Positions 41,685-50,927 of a stretch of 64,000 nucleotides of DNA are shown in pieces. Below the pieces are notes generated by a model that saw nothing but the letters and a program-made list of their open reading frames with translations, ran no database searches and was not told the DNA's origin. The position numbers and the translations under genes are program-made. Origin of the DNA: Piscinibacterium candidicorallinum (lineage in GTDB: Bacteria; Pseudomonadota; Gammaproteobacteria; Burkholderiales; Burkholderiaceae_C). The stretch's first letter is position 1, and the number at the start of each line of letters is the position of its first letter. The stretch is from contig NZ_CP180191.1 in NCBI RefSeq assembly GCF_047549485.1, positions 1,488,001-1,552,000 of the forward strand, written 5' to 3'.

Positions 41685-43376
41685 GTGAATTCGTGGCTGG
41701 CGCCGATCGTCGATTTTCTCGCCAACAACTCGGTGGCAGTGATCATCGCTGCCGCTTTCATCGTGGCGGTGTCCGTCCATCGCTACTGGCAGTGGTTCCG
41801 CCCTGCGGCACTCGACACGCAGGCTGCACTCGAGCGACTTGCCGCAGCGTTGCAAGACTCCCCGGCGCATGAATGGCATCGGACGGCGCAACAGGCGCGC
41901 GACGCTTGCGGAAGCCAATCGGCGGTGAAGCAGGCATGGGCCGAGACCGAGGAGCGAGTCTTTGCGCTCGAGCAGGGCGAGCGCCGACTGCATGTGATGT
42001 TGTCTTCCCCCAGGGATATCTGGCAGGCTGACCGACTGCTGGGCCGATCGATCAACGTGCAGCTCGCAGAGGCTGCACCGAATCTGCTGGTCGGCGTGGG
42101 CCTGCTCTTCACGTTCTTCTTTCTGACGTTGGCCCTGACGCAGGCCACGGCAGCACTCCTGCCTGCCCCCGGCAGTGCCGCAGGCGCAGATCTGACTGGT
42201 GCGACCCGCGGCCTGCTCAGCGCGGCGGGTGCAAAGTTCCTGACGTCGCTGACTGGTCTGTTCGCGTCCATCTGCTGGACCATCGCCCAACGCAACAGGA
42301 TGTCGAGGCTGCAGGCTGCTGCGGACGCGGTCGTCAATACGCTCGCTCAGCGGGTGCCGGTCGGGGGCACTGAGATGGCGCTTTTCAGCCAGTTGAGCTT
42401 CGGCCGCGCAACAGAGACCAACACTCGCCAGACCGTCGAGCTGGCCGAGGAGCTGCTCGAGGAGAGCCGGGAGCAGACTGGCACGTTCAAGCGCTTCGAG
42501 ACGGACCTCGCGGTGACCCTTGCGAATGCCATCACCAAGTCATTCTCTCCTCAGATGGAGCGAATGACCGAACAGCTGGTCGGCGCCGTCAACGGGCTTG
42601 CAGGGCGGCTGGGGGCGATGAACGAGGATGCGCTCAAGAAGATGATGGAGGAGTTCTCGATCCTGATCCGCGATGGCATGAAGGCCGACATGGAGAACTT
42701 CAAGAAGACCCTCGCGGAGCTGGCCGAAGTCCTGAGCGCAAGCGGCAAGAGCATCGGCGAGGCGCCCAAGGAGATCGTCGAGACGCTGCAGAACCTGAAC
42801 ACGGCGCTCCAGACGCTGAAGGAGACCATGAACGATCTCGACCTGACGCTCGACAACGCGGCAAACGTCGCGCGCAGCGGCGCCGAGACCTTCGACAAGT
42901 CTTTGTCGACAGCCGATGACTTCATTGCCCGTCTGCGCCAGTCCACGCAGGGCATCGAGACGGCTGCAGGTGCGTTGGAGCGGACGAGCGGGACACTGGA
43001 CGAGGTGGCTGGCAGCGTCGAGGAGCTTGCGCGGGAGCAACGTGAAGTGGTCGGCGCGGTGCGTGATGCAACGCCTCAGGCGCTGCAGTCCATCCAGCAG
43101 GTCATCGCACTGCTGGAACGTACGGTCAGCGAGACCGCAACGCTCATGGTCCAGGCCCGCGATGCCATGACGACGACCGCGCGGACACTGGCGACGACAG
43201 TCTCCGAGGTCACCACAGGGGTCACCGAGTATTCAGGCGAAGTCGCGGAACTGCATCGCAAGATGGACGAGGCGCTTGCTCGCGCCGTCGGCAGCCTCGA
43301 CAAGGGCGTGACCGGCCTGGAGGAGGCGATCGAGGAGCTCGGCGAGGTGCTGTCGAGCAGACTGCCGCGGGGGTGA
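41685..43376 (+). CDS. zorA: Zorya protein ZorA (MotA/ExbB-like channel with long tail)
   Basis: Inner-membrane proton-channel subunit of the Zorya motor. Transmembrane segments are VDFLANNSVAVIIAAAFIVAV (about 5-27), LLVGVGLLFTFFFLTLAL (about 126-145) and FLTSLTGLFASICWTIA (about 180-197), with MotA-like loops between. From about 230 a long alpha-helical, coiled-coil tail runs to the end, with heptad-like ELAEVLSASGKSIGEAPKEIVETL and similar. Known ZorA proteins have this intracellular tail; at 563 aa this one is on the short side. The GTG at 41685 was chosen because GGAG is 8-10 bases upstream; a GTG at 41661 is the alternative. Confidence 0.87.
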   Translation: MNSWLAPIVDFLANNSVAVIIAAAFIVAVSVHRYWQWFRPAALDTQAALERLAAALQDSPAHEWHRTAQQARDACGSQSAVKQAWAETEERVFALEQGERRLHVMLSSPRDIWQADRLLGRSINVQLAEAAPNLLVGVGLLFTFFFLTLALTQATAALLPAPGSAAGADLTGATRGLLSAAGAKFLTSLTGLFASICWTIAQRNRMSRLQAAADAVVNTLAQRVPVGGTEMALFSQLSFGRATETNTRQTVELAEELLEESREQTGTFKRFETDLAVTLANAITKSFSPQMERMTEQLVGAVNGLAGRLGAMNEDALKKMMEEFSILIRDGMKADMENFKKTLAELAEVLSASGKSIGEAPKEIVETLQNLNTALQTLKETMNDLDLTLDNAANVARSGAETFDKSLSTADDFIARLRQSTQGIETAAGALERTSGTLDEVAGSVEELAREQREVVGAVRDATPQALQSIQQVIALLERTVSETATLMVQARDAMTTTARTLATTVSEVTTGVTEYSGEVAELHRKMDEALARAVGSLDKGVTGLEEAIEELGEVLSSRLPRG

Positions 43377-43379
43377 TGA

Positions 43380-44156
43380 ATGCTGATCCCTGCACGAAGA
43401 ACGGAACCGGATCGTGCGCCGCATGCCGAGGGAGAAGGCGGCTATCTCGCGTCCGCATCCGATCTGATGATCGGCCTGCTGTTCGTCTTCATCATCCTCG
43501 TGGTGGTTCTGGCGTTGGAGCAGCGTCGGCAGCAGCAGCTCATTGACGAGCAGCGTGCCGGTCTGATCGGCGCGGGCGATCCGCTGATCGTGGTGACCGG
43601 TGCGATCGGACGCGCGCTCGCCAAGGTGCTGCCCGAGATCCGTGTCGATCCGAAGACCGGGGTGATCAGCCTGCCGGAGGACGTGCTCTTCGCGCGCGGC
43701 AGTGCCCAGCTCAGCGAGCAGGGGCGTCGTGTGCTCGGCCTCGCACGCGATCAGCTCGAGCTTGCCATGCCCTGCTACGTGGACAGCGAACGGCGCAATC
43801 GCTCATGCGCCTCCAATCCGCACGGTCACGAGATCGAGACGATGTTCATCGAAGGCCACACGGACAGCGTGCCCTTTGCAAGCGGCGGACGAGACAACTT
43901 CGACCTATCGCTGGCGCGTGCACGGGCTGTGGAACAGGTGCTTGTCTCCGGCGGCAGTCTCGTGCGCTACCGCAACAGGGCTGATCAGCCCGTCTTCTCC
44001 TTCAGTGCGTATGCGGACAAGCGCCCGCTGCGCGGCACAGACCCGGCCGATGGCGTCAATCGTCGCGTCGACCTGCGCATCGTGCTGAGCTACAAGCCGA
44101 TCGAGGAGCTGCTTCCGGCCCTGCGATCTGCCGGACCCGTGCAGGCGAAGCCATGA
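43380..44156 (+). CDS. zorB: Zorya protein ZorB (MotB/OmpA-like stator)
   Basis: 258-aa partner of ZorA. A single N-terminal membrane helix ASASDLMIGLLFVFIILVVV contains Asp28, the position of the proton-carrying Asp in MotB and ZorB. The periplasmic part has the OmpA peptidoglycan-binding domain: LFARGSAQLSEQGRRVL, FIEGHTDSVPF and NFDLSLARARAVEQ, ending in GVNRRVDLRI. A three-base gap separates it from zorA and its stop overlaps the zorC ATG. Confidence 0.93.
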   Translation: MLIPARRTEPDRAPHAEGEGGYLASASDLMIGLLFVFIILVVVLALEQRRQQQLIDEQRAGLIGAGDPLIVVTGAIGRALAKVLPEIRVDPKTGVISLPEDVLFARGSAQLSEQGRRVLGLARDQLELAMPCYVDSERRNRSCASNPHGHEIETMFIEGHTDSVPFASGGRDNFDLSLARARAVEQVLVSGGSLVRYRNRADQPVFSFSAYADKRPLRGTDPADGVNRRVDLRIVLSYKPIEELLPALRSAGPVQAKP

Positions 44157-45544
44157 TGTTCCGTCCGCTTCCCGTGGCGTTCACGTATCTGGAGGGCGTG
44201 ACGCGAGCGATGGACTTGGCCGCATTCAGTGCTCCGCCCGGAAAGGTGGAGGTGATCGGTATGCGGATGCGCCGGGCCTATGACCGTGCTCGGGCCCAGG
44301 GCTACGCGACGGTATCCGCCAGCGAGATGCGCAAGCTGCCCTATGCATGGTGGATCAGAGGGCAGCCGCCGCTGCACGAGCTTCACCCTGAGCTGGTCGG
44401 ACGCTACTGGCGCGAGGCATTGCCACGTGCTCTGCAGGATGGCCCGCGGCGTGCCAGACGTTGGCTGATGCCCCTGTTCTTTACCTACTGTGACGCATTC
44501 GATCCGGGCAACGGCTGGTTCCTCGAGTACGCCTCGCGCCTGAAGCGCATGATCGACTTGACGCCTGGTGCGCCTTGCGATCAGTTGAGGCAGCTGCACG
44601 CGGAAGTCGGGTTCTTCGAACCCGCGCGGGCACCGAGCGGCGTGGCGGCGTCGTTCATGGCGTCCGCCGACCCGATCGATCGGTGGCTCGAGAGAAACCG
44701 TCTGTGGGCAGGTTTCGTGGACACGGCCATCGGGGCAGCTGCATTCCGGGCTGCTCTTGCTGGCCGCGGGGATGTGTTTGCGATCGAACGAGCCGTCGAG
44801 CGTGCAATGGCCTGGGCGGCAAGCGCGGCAGCACCGATCGAGAGCAGCGTGCATCGCATCGATTTCGCAGAGGCGCTGCTGACGCCCTGGGTTCGGCGCC
44901 AGCCGCCCGACTCGCTGAAGACGCGGCTGACGCGGCTGTTCATGGAGCGGTACAAGGACCCCCGGATCGCCGGCCACCGCGCCCACGCGTGGAAGGGCGT
45001 GTCGCAGGACGCACTGCGGGTACTGCTCGGCTGGCTCGCGGGCGACACCTTGCGCGGCTTCATCAGGATTCTCGAGCAGACGGCCGATGACATCTGGCGC
45101 TACAGACAGCGCTTCTGGATGGCGTACTACGAGGCCGGTCATGTCGATGAAGTGTGGCTCGCCCTCGGCCCTGATGCGAGTCGGCTTGTTCGACGTCTGC
45201 GCTCCGAAGTGCTGGGCCTTGGTGCCGGGGAGATGGAAGGAGGCGCCGCGCGCAACCAGTCGGTGATGCTGCTGCGGATCGGTCAGCTCGTGTTCACCGA
45301 GTGGAGCCACAACGGCAGCCTGCGAGCCTATGCCGAGACCGATCCGGACGCCCCGAGGCTGTACCAGAGCAGCTACCACGGAGCTGATCTGCGGGACGCG
45401 GAATCCATGGATTTCCACGACGGGATGAATGAGCGACCGCAGTTGACGCACTTCAACTCCCAGGGGGGCGGCTGGCAGCGCAAGGCTCGCGACTTCATCC
45501 GTCGTCACACCGGCATCCATCTCGATGACGAGGAGATTCTTTGA
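44153..45544 (+). CDS. zorC: Zorya type I protein ZorC (EH-signature protein)
   Basis: 463-aa cytosolic protein. The C-terminus NSQGGGWQRKARDFIRRHTGIHLDDEEIL fits the EH-signature domain ending (W....F....TGI) found in ZorC. Internal stretches such as YRQRFWMAYYEAGHVDEVWLALG are typical of that family too. In type I Zorya it acts with ZorD on invading DNA after the motor senses attack. It starts in the ATGA overlap with zorB and its stop overlaps the TTG start of the next gene in TTGA. Confidence 0.82.
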   Translation: MMFRPLPVAFTYLEGVTRAMDLAAFSAPPGKVEVIGMRMRRAYDRARAQGYATVSASEMRKLPYAWWIRGQPPLHELHPELVGRYWREALPRALQDGPRRARRWLMPLFFTYCDAFDPGNGWFLEYASRLKRMIDLTPGAPCDQLRQLHAEVGFFEPARAPSGVAASFMASADPIDRWLERNRLWAGFVDTAIGAAAFRAALAGRGDVFAIERAVERAMAWAASAAAPIESSVHRIDFAEALLTPWVRRQPPDSLKTRLTRLFMERYKDPRIAGHRAHAWKGVSQDALRVLLGWLAGDTLRGFIRILEQTADDIWRYRQRFWMAYYEAGHVDEVWLALGPDASRLVRRLRSEVLGLGAGEMEGGAARNQSVMLLRIGQLVFTEWSHNGSLRAYAETDPDAPRLYQSSYHGADLRDAESMDFHDGMNERPQLTHFNSQGGGWQRKARDFIRRHTGIHLDDEEIL

Positions 45545-48396
45545 AAGTCGACCTCCACGTTTCCGGTGCCACCTGGCACCTGGACCGCCCGGTCAACGAA
45601 TGGCTGGACACCCTGCCAGTTGCAGCAGCAGCGTCAGTCATTGCAGGGCTCGAGTCGGGTGAGTGGCAGGCGGCGCAGGGCTCGCTTGCCGCCCGACCGC
45701 GTGCCATCAGCGAACTGTCAGAAGCGGCAGCACGAGCGCTGGGTCTGCCGCCCGCCGCGCCGCATGGGCTCGACATCCGTCTGTCCGGGCGCATGGGTCT
45801 GGCGGACTGCGCGCTGACGGTCAGGTGGCTCCAGCCCGGCAGGACGGTCACGGCGCGAAACGTTACCCAGGACGGACCGTGGCTCGTCGTCGATGCTGGA
45901 CGGTGGCGCATTGCCCATCCTGCGTTGGCTATCATCGAACTCGTTCACCGGTTCAACGCATCCGTCGGCGCGGATCTGGAGCAGCAGTTCCGCCATTGGG
46001 CAGGCATCCGTGCGCTGCTCGGCGACGACGGAACAGCCCGGCTGACTGACGCATTTCTCGCGGCGTTCCGGGTGATCACGCCGACGGCGGTGACGTTCAG
46101 CGTGAGCACAACCAACGATGGACACGTCCAGATCGCGCCGGTGGTCCTCGTGTCCCGACCTGCGCGGGATGGTGATGCATCCGAGCATGTGCGGGCGCTG
46201 ACCGAAGCTGATGAGGCGCTGCTTGCACGTCGTATCGACCAGCTGCCTGAGGGTGCTTCCGCGTTTCCTCTGGCGAACGGGACCTACGTGATCGTCGATG
46301 AACCGGTCAGGCAGGCGATTGCAGCGCTGCGCCGGCTGCGCCATGCACCTCAGGAGGTACGGATCCGCGCAGCGCGTCAGCCTGACGCGGTGGTACGGGA
46401 AATGCTCGGCGCCGAAGGCGACGAGGCTTGCGTCTTCATTGAAACCGATCGGTTCGGCGATCGCGTGATCGACATCGGTCAATGGCAGCCGCCGATCGTG
46501 CCCTGGATCAAGATTCCGCCGCAGGAATGGGATGCGCCGATCGAGTCGGGTGTCCGCATTGACGGGCAGGACGTCGCGCTCGACGCGGTGCAGCTTGCAT
46601 CCGCAGTCGAGCACATCCGATCCGCCATGGCCGCAGGCCAGCCGACAGTGAAGATCGGCGACGCGGAAGTGCGCGCTACGCCGGCAAACCTCGCAGCGCT
46701 TGAGCAGCTCGCTGCGGAGGTCTCGCGGCGCACAGGCAACAGACGGGAACGCGAGGATACCGACCCGCGTGTCCTGATCATCGAGACCAACCTCGAGCGC
46801 GCGGGGTTCAACCGCGCTCGTGGTGCGGCTCGGCCGGGGGTGATCGCCATGCCCGCCGGCGTGAGGACCACGCCAAAACCACACCAGGTGACCGGAGTGC
46901 AGTGGATGCAACGCCATTGGGTATCCGGCAGTCGCGGCGCCCTGATGTGTGACGACATGGGGCTGGGCAAGACCTTTCAGGCCCTGATGTTCTGCCGCTG
47001 GGTGAAGGAGCTCATGGATTCAGCGGAGATTCCGAGGCAACCCATGCTGATCGTGGCTCCGGTCGGTCTGCTGCGCAATTGGGAGGCGGAGATCGCGCTG
47101 CATCTCGAAGGGACCGGTCTCGGCCGGGTCGTACGCGTCTACGGAGATCATGCCCGCGCATTGAAGACAGGCCGTCATGTAGACGGCACCGCGCGGCTGG
47201 ACGCCTCGGCAATCGCTCGAGGAGATCTGATCCTTGCCAACTATGAGGCGGTCACCGAGTACCAGCTGGCTTTCGGCTCGGTCCCGTTTGCGGTGACCGT
47301 GCTCGACGAGGCGCAACGGATCAAGTCGCCCGGTGCGCGCGTGACCCATGCCGTCAAGGGGCTGAACGCGGGCTTCATGTTGGCAATGACCGGCACCCCG
47401 GTGGAGAACCGGCTCGCCGATCTGTGGTGCATTGCCGATGCAGTGCAACCAGGGGCACTCGGCGAGCTGAAGAGTTTCAGCGCGCGCTACGAGCGCAATG
47501 ATGAGCATGTGGAGGAGTTGCGGGATGCGGTGTGGCACAAGGAGGAGGAGGAGCGCGGGCCGCCGCGGCTTGTGTTGCGCCGGCTGAAGACCGACAAGCT
47601 AGAGGGTCTGCCGCCAAAGCATGTGCATGTACACACGCGGAACATGCCCGCGCCGCAGCTGGAAGCCTACGTCCGGGCGCTTGCGGTTCGTAACCTGACC
47701 GGTTCATCGGGCACGCTTGGAATGATCCAGGACCTGCGCAGGATCTCGCTCCATCCCGCGCTCTTGACGCCGTCTCTCCAGCGCGAGGAGTTGCGGGTAG
47801 AGGACTCTGCGCGTCTGGCGGCAACCATCGATGTGCTGGATGGCATCGCGGAGCAGGGCGAAAAGGCCCTCATCTTTCTGGAGAGCCTTGATCTGCAGGA
47901 GGCTGATCAGCTTCCGACGCTACTTGCAAGACGCTACCGGATGCGCCGGAACCCGATGGTGATCAATGGCAGCGTCAGCACGGAAGTCCGCCAGACGCGA
48001 GTGGATACCTTCCAGCGCGAGAAGGGCTTCGACGTGATGCTTCTCTCACCGAAGGCAGGCGGCGTGGGTCTCACGCTGACCGCCGCCAACCACGTCATTC
48101 ACCTGTCGCGATGGTGGAATCCGGCGGTCGAGGACCAGTGCTCGGACCGCGTGTATCGCATCGGTCAGACGCGACCGGTCCATATTCACTACCCGTTGGC
48201 AGTGATGCCGGGGCATGAGGATCGGAGCTTCGACATGCAGCTGCAGCGCCTGATGGACCGCAAACGCGGGCTTGCGGCGAGCCTGATGGCCGCACCCGCA
48301 TTCACCGACGCCGACTATCGGTCGCTGCTGAATGGGCTGGGGCTGGATGGTGCAGCGGCGGTACTTCCGCCAGCGATGGAGGCGGTTGATGGCTGA
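45541..48396 (+). CDS. zorD: Zorya type I protein ZorD (SNF2-family helicase)
   Basis: 951-aa Swi2/Snf2 ATPase; in type I Zorya the effector translocase/nuclease. Residues 1-440 are a specific N-terminal region. The SNF2 core has KPHQVTGVQWMQ, Walker A DDMGLGKTFQAL (about 471), motif II VLDEAQRIKSP, LAMTGTPVENRL, then the second lobe with LLSPKAGGVGLTLTAANHVIHL and motif VI DRVYRIGQTRPV. It starts with TTG, forced by the TTGA overlap and lack of an alternative. An 8-bp ATGGCTGA overlap with the next gene is the same as that before drmA. Confidence 0.88.
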   Translation: MKVDLHVSGATWHLDRPVNEWLDTLPVAAAASVIAGLESGEWQAAQGSLAARPRAISELSEAAARALGLPPAAPHGLDIRLSGRMGLADCALTVRWLQPGRTVTARNVTQDGPWLVVDAGRWRIAHPALAIIELVHRFNASVGADLEQQFRHWAGIRALLGDDGTARLTDAFLAAFRVITPTAVTFSVSTTNDGHVQIAPVVLVSRPARDGDASEHVRALTEADEALLARRIDQLPEGASAFPLANGTYVIVDEPVRQAIAALRRLRHAPQEVRIRAARQPDAVVREMLGAEGDEACVFIETDRFGDRVIDIGQWQPPIVPWIKIPPQEWDAPIESGVRIDGQDVALDAVQLASAVEHIRSAMAAGQPTVKIGDAEVRATPANLAALEQLAAEVSRRTGNRREREDTDPRVLIIETNLERAGFNRARGAARPGVIAMPAGVRTTPKPHQVTGVQWMQRHWVSGSRGALMCDDMGLGKTFQALMFCRWVKELMDSAEIPRQPMLIVAPVGLLRNWEAEIALHLEGTGLGRVVRVYGDHARALKTGRHVDGTARLDASAIARGDLILANYEAVTEYQLAFGSVPFAVTVLDEAQRIKSPGARVTHAVKGLNAGFMLAMTGTPVENRLADLWCIADAVQPGALGELKSFSARYERNDEHVEELRDAVWHKEEEERGPPRLVLRRLKTDKLEGLPPKHVHVHTRNMPAPQLEAYVRALAVRNLTGSSGTLGMIQDLRRISLHPALLTPSLQREELRVEDSARLAATIDVLDGIAEQGEKALIFLESLDLQEADQLPTLLARRYRMRRNPMVINGSVSTEVRQTRVDTFQREKGFDVMLLSPKAGGVGLTLTAANHVIHLSRWWNPAVEDQCSDRVYRIGQTRPVHIHYPLAVMPGHEDRSFDMQLQRLMDRKRGLAASLMAAPAFTDADYRSLLNGLGLDGAAAVLPPAMEAVDG

Positions 48397-50203
48397 TGCG
48401 ATCGTGCTCATCGAGCGCGCGTTGCGGAGGATCCCGTCGGATTCCTGGAAGGTATTTCTGGCCAGCCGGTATGGAAGCAGACTGCGCGAGTCGCTATCGC
48501 TCGTGGAACAGACGCTTTCGGGCTTGGGCGGAGCGAAGCGCTCGCGTGCGGACATCCCGTCGCATCTAGCACGTACCGAAGGTCCGGGTCTGATGCAGGA
48601 CTCGGTCCTCGGTCCCTGGATCCGGGAACAGTGGTTGCGCGGTTGCAGCACCGCGACGTGGCAAAGGCTCCTCGATCGCTACAACGAACTGAGCAGCAGC
48701 AAGACCGGCTCGATCCGCAGCGATGCAACACAGCGCGGTCATGCACCCGAGACCATAGCCGCCTACTGGCACCAGGGTGGCGCATGGGCACGCTTCTTCT
48801 GCGCGGCTTTGCGTCTGCCCGATGCGTTCTGGCGGAGACGTGATCAGCTGAAGGTCGAGGACATGGAGGTTCTCCCGGGAGCGCCTCTGCCGGCTCTGCA
48901 TGACTTCCAGGTACAAGCCTACGATCACCTTCGTTTGCTGCTGCGCAGCCGTGCCCGTGGACGCTCAGCGCTGCTGTCCCTGCCGACCGGCGCCGGCAAG
49001 ACACGCGTGGTGGTCGAGGCGATCTGTGATCACCTTGCGAAGAGACTCCCGGAATCCGCATCCTCGGTGCTCTGGATCGCCCATTCTGCCGAGCTGCAGA
49101 TCCAGGCGTGGGAGTGCTTCCGTGCCGTCTGGCAGGTGCCGCCCCTCCGGGGCGCGTTTGAGCCCATTGCCCGTTTTGAACCCCTCTCGCTGGTCCGCCT
49201 TTGGGGCGGCCGAGACCCGAAGAGCCTGCCGGATGCGCCTGCACAGCCTGAGGTGTTGATCGCGAGCATCGATCAGCTGGCAAGCTGGTCGCGTCGCGAT
49301 CCGGCAGCGCTTGCCCAGATCCGCGATCGAAACCTGGCTTGTGTCGTCATCGATGAGGCACACGGCGCGATCACCGCAGAGTTCAGGGGCGTACTCGAGG
49401 CATTGGGGGTGAAGGCGAGCGGGAAGTGGCTCCCGGAGCCCTCAGCCCCTTTGCTGATCGGCATGACAGCGACCCCCTGGCGCACCGATGACACGCAGGA
49501 CGCAGCGCTCAGGCGGATGTTCAGCAGGCGACTGGTCACGTCACGGGCCCTTGGTACGAGCCCGGTCGGGACCCTCCAGCGGCGCGGCATTCTGTCGGAG
49601 ATCGACCACATCAGGTTGCGGGTACGGAACGTACCCGCCATGACCCCTGCACAAAGACGCCACGTGGAACGCTTCCACGAGATCCCGCCTGAGTATCTGG
49701 ATCGACTCGGCGGGTCCGTCGACCGCAATCGACAGATCGTGGAGACGCTGGCCGCAATGAGAGGCGCGGCCAAGGCCATCGTGTTTGCCTGTTCCATTGC
49801 ACACGCGGAGATATTGACTGCTTGTGTGGAACGGATCAGAGGTCCTGGGACTGCGATCGCGATCACTTCAGCAACGCCGCGCGGGTCGCGCTCATTGGCA
49901 ATCGAAGCGTTCCGTCGGAAGGACGGCGGGCCGTCGGTGCTGGTCACGGTAGGCGTTCTGGCGGCAGGGTTCGACGCACCGAAGGTTGACGTCGTCCTGA
50001 TCGCAAGGCCGACAATGAGTGCAACGCTGTATGAACAGATGGCTGGGCGAGGGTTGCGCGGTCCGGCAAATGGCGGGACGAAGCGATGTCGTCTGATCGA
50101 CGTCCAGGATGAAGGGTTGCCGGATGGGGTGCTCAGCTATGCGCGCGTGATGGAACGCTGGGAGCGCTCCCCCCGCGCCATCACGAAAAGAGGCATCGGC
50201 TAG
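48389..50203 (+). CDS. DEAD/DEAH-box SF2 helicase coupled to the Zorya operon
   Basis: 604-aa helicase. Residues 1-170 have no motif I know. The SF2 core starts with LHDFQVQAYDHLRLLL, Walker A LPTGAGKTRVVVEA (about 197), motif II VVIDEAHGAI (about 319), motif III MTATPWRTDD, and second-lobe motifs VLAAGFDAPKVDVV and QMAGRGLRGP. The pattern is of the DNA repair or restriction type (UvsW/XPB-like). It overlaps zorD by 8 bp. Canonical type I Zorya has four genes, so this is an addition. The start at 48389 gives coupling; a longer frame beginning at 48332 is rejected. Confidence 0.87.
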   Translation: MADAIVLIERALRRIPSDSWKVFLASRYGSRLRESLSLVEQTLSGLGGAKRSRADIPSHLARTEGPGLMQDSVLGPWIREQWLRGCSTATWQRLLDRYNELSSSKTGSIRSDATQRGHAPETIAAYWHQGGAWARFFCAALRLPDAFWRRRDQLKVEDMEVLPGAPLPALHDFQVQAYDHLRLLLRSRARGRSALLSLPTGAGKTRVVVEAICDHLAKRLPESASSVLWIAHSAELQIQAWECFRAVWQVPPLRGAFEPIARFEPLSLVRLWGGRDPKSLPDAPAQPEVLIASIDQLASWSRRDPAALAQIRDRNLACVVIDEAHGAITAEFRGVLEALGVKASGKWLPEPSAPLLIGMTATPWRTDDTQDAALRRMFSRRLVTSRALGTSPVGTLQRRGILSEIDHIRLRVRNVPAMTPAQRRHVERFHEIPPEYLDRLGGSVDRNRQIVETLAAMRGAAKAIVFACSIAHAEILTACVERIRGPGTAIAITSATPRGSRSLAIEAFRRKDGGPSVLVTVGVLAAGFDAPKVDVVLIARPTMSATLYEQMAGRGLRGPANGGTKRCRLIDVQDEGLPDGVLSYARVMERWERSPRAITKRGIG

Positions 50204-50256
50204 CGGGCAGGCCCAATGCGCGAGGATCGGGAGCGGGCGGCAAGAGAGGCATCGAG

Positions 50257-50697
50257 ATGGTGGACGTCGTTGACCCGCATACACGCTCACGCATGATGGG
50301 GGCGATCCGCGGCAAGGACACGGCCCCCGAGTTGCTTGTGCGGAGAGCGCTGCATCGCATGGGTCTGCGATTCAGGTTGGGTGGATGCGGTTTGCCGGGC
50401 AGGCCGGACATTGTGCTGCCGAGGCATCGTGCCGTGGTGTTTGTCCATGGGTGCTTCTGGCACCGGCATCAAGGCTGCGCACGCTGCACCACGCCGGCAA
50501 CAAACTCGGATTTCTGGCAACGGAAGTTCGCGCGAAACATCGAGCGTGACGGCGAGGTCCAGCGCCTGCTTGTGATCCGGGGTTGGCGGGTGTTCGTCGT
50601 CTGGGAGTGTGAACTCGCCGATGAACGTGGACTGATCGACCTGTTCTGGCTGATCCGGGCGGGCACTCCAGGTACACCTTCAGCAGCTTGCGACTGA
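50257..50697 (+). CDS. vsr: Very short patch repair endonuclease (Vsr)
   Basis: Nicks DNA at T:G mismatches formed by deamination of 5-methylcytosine. The 146-aa protein has RSRMMGAIRGKDTAPELLVRR, then PGRPDIVLPRHRAVVFVHGCFWHRH, with the catalytic Asp and the zinc Cys/His residues, and FWQRKFARNIERD. Length is normal. It follows the helicase by 53 bp and is the last gene of the element. Its natural partner is a C5 methylase; the nearest is the DrmMII-like gene 25 kb away. Vsr-like nucleases also occur as nuclease parts of defence systems. Confidence 0.92.
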   Translation: MVDVVDPHTRSRMMGAIRGKDTAPELLVRRALHRMGLRFRLGGCGLPGRPDIVLPRHRAVVFVHGCFWHRHQGCARCTTPATNSDFWQRKFARNIERDGEVQRLLVIRGWRVFVVWECELADERGLIDLFWLIRAGTPGTPSAACD

Positions 50698-50732
50698 CGT
50701 GGGTAGGGCCGGGGGTTAGCGATCGGGGAAAC

Positions 50733-50759
50733 AAAAAAGCCCTTGAAAATCAAGGGCTT
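50733..50759 (-). terminator. Rho-independent terminator of tRNA-Ser supplied by the element
   Basis: On the minus strand AAGCCCTTGA pairs with TCAAGGGCTT around a 3-base loop and is followed by a run of T. It lies 11 bases past the tRNA 3' end. Because it is inside the element, integration replaced the native terminator (12314-12335) with this one. Confidence 0.9.
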
Positions 50760-50770
50760 GGGTATGCAGC

Positions 50771-50860
<90 letters not shown>

Positions 50861-50927
50861 GGCTCGGTCGTCAGCCCTCTAGTGTATCAGAGCAGTTCCG
50901 GCGCTCCGGCTGGCGGCTGACAGGCGT

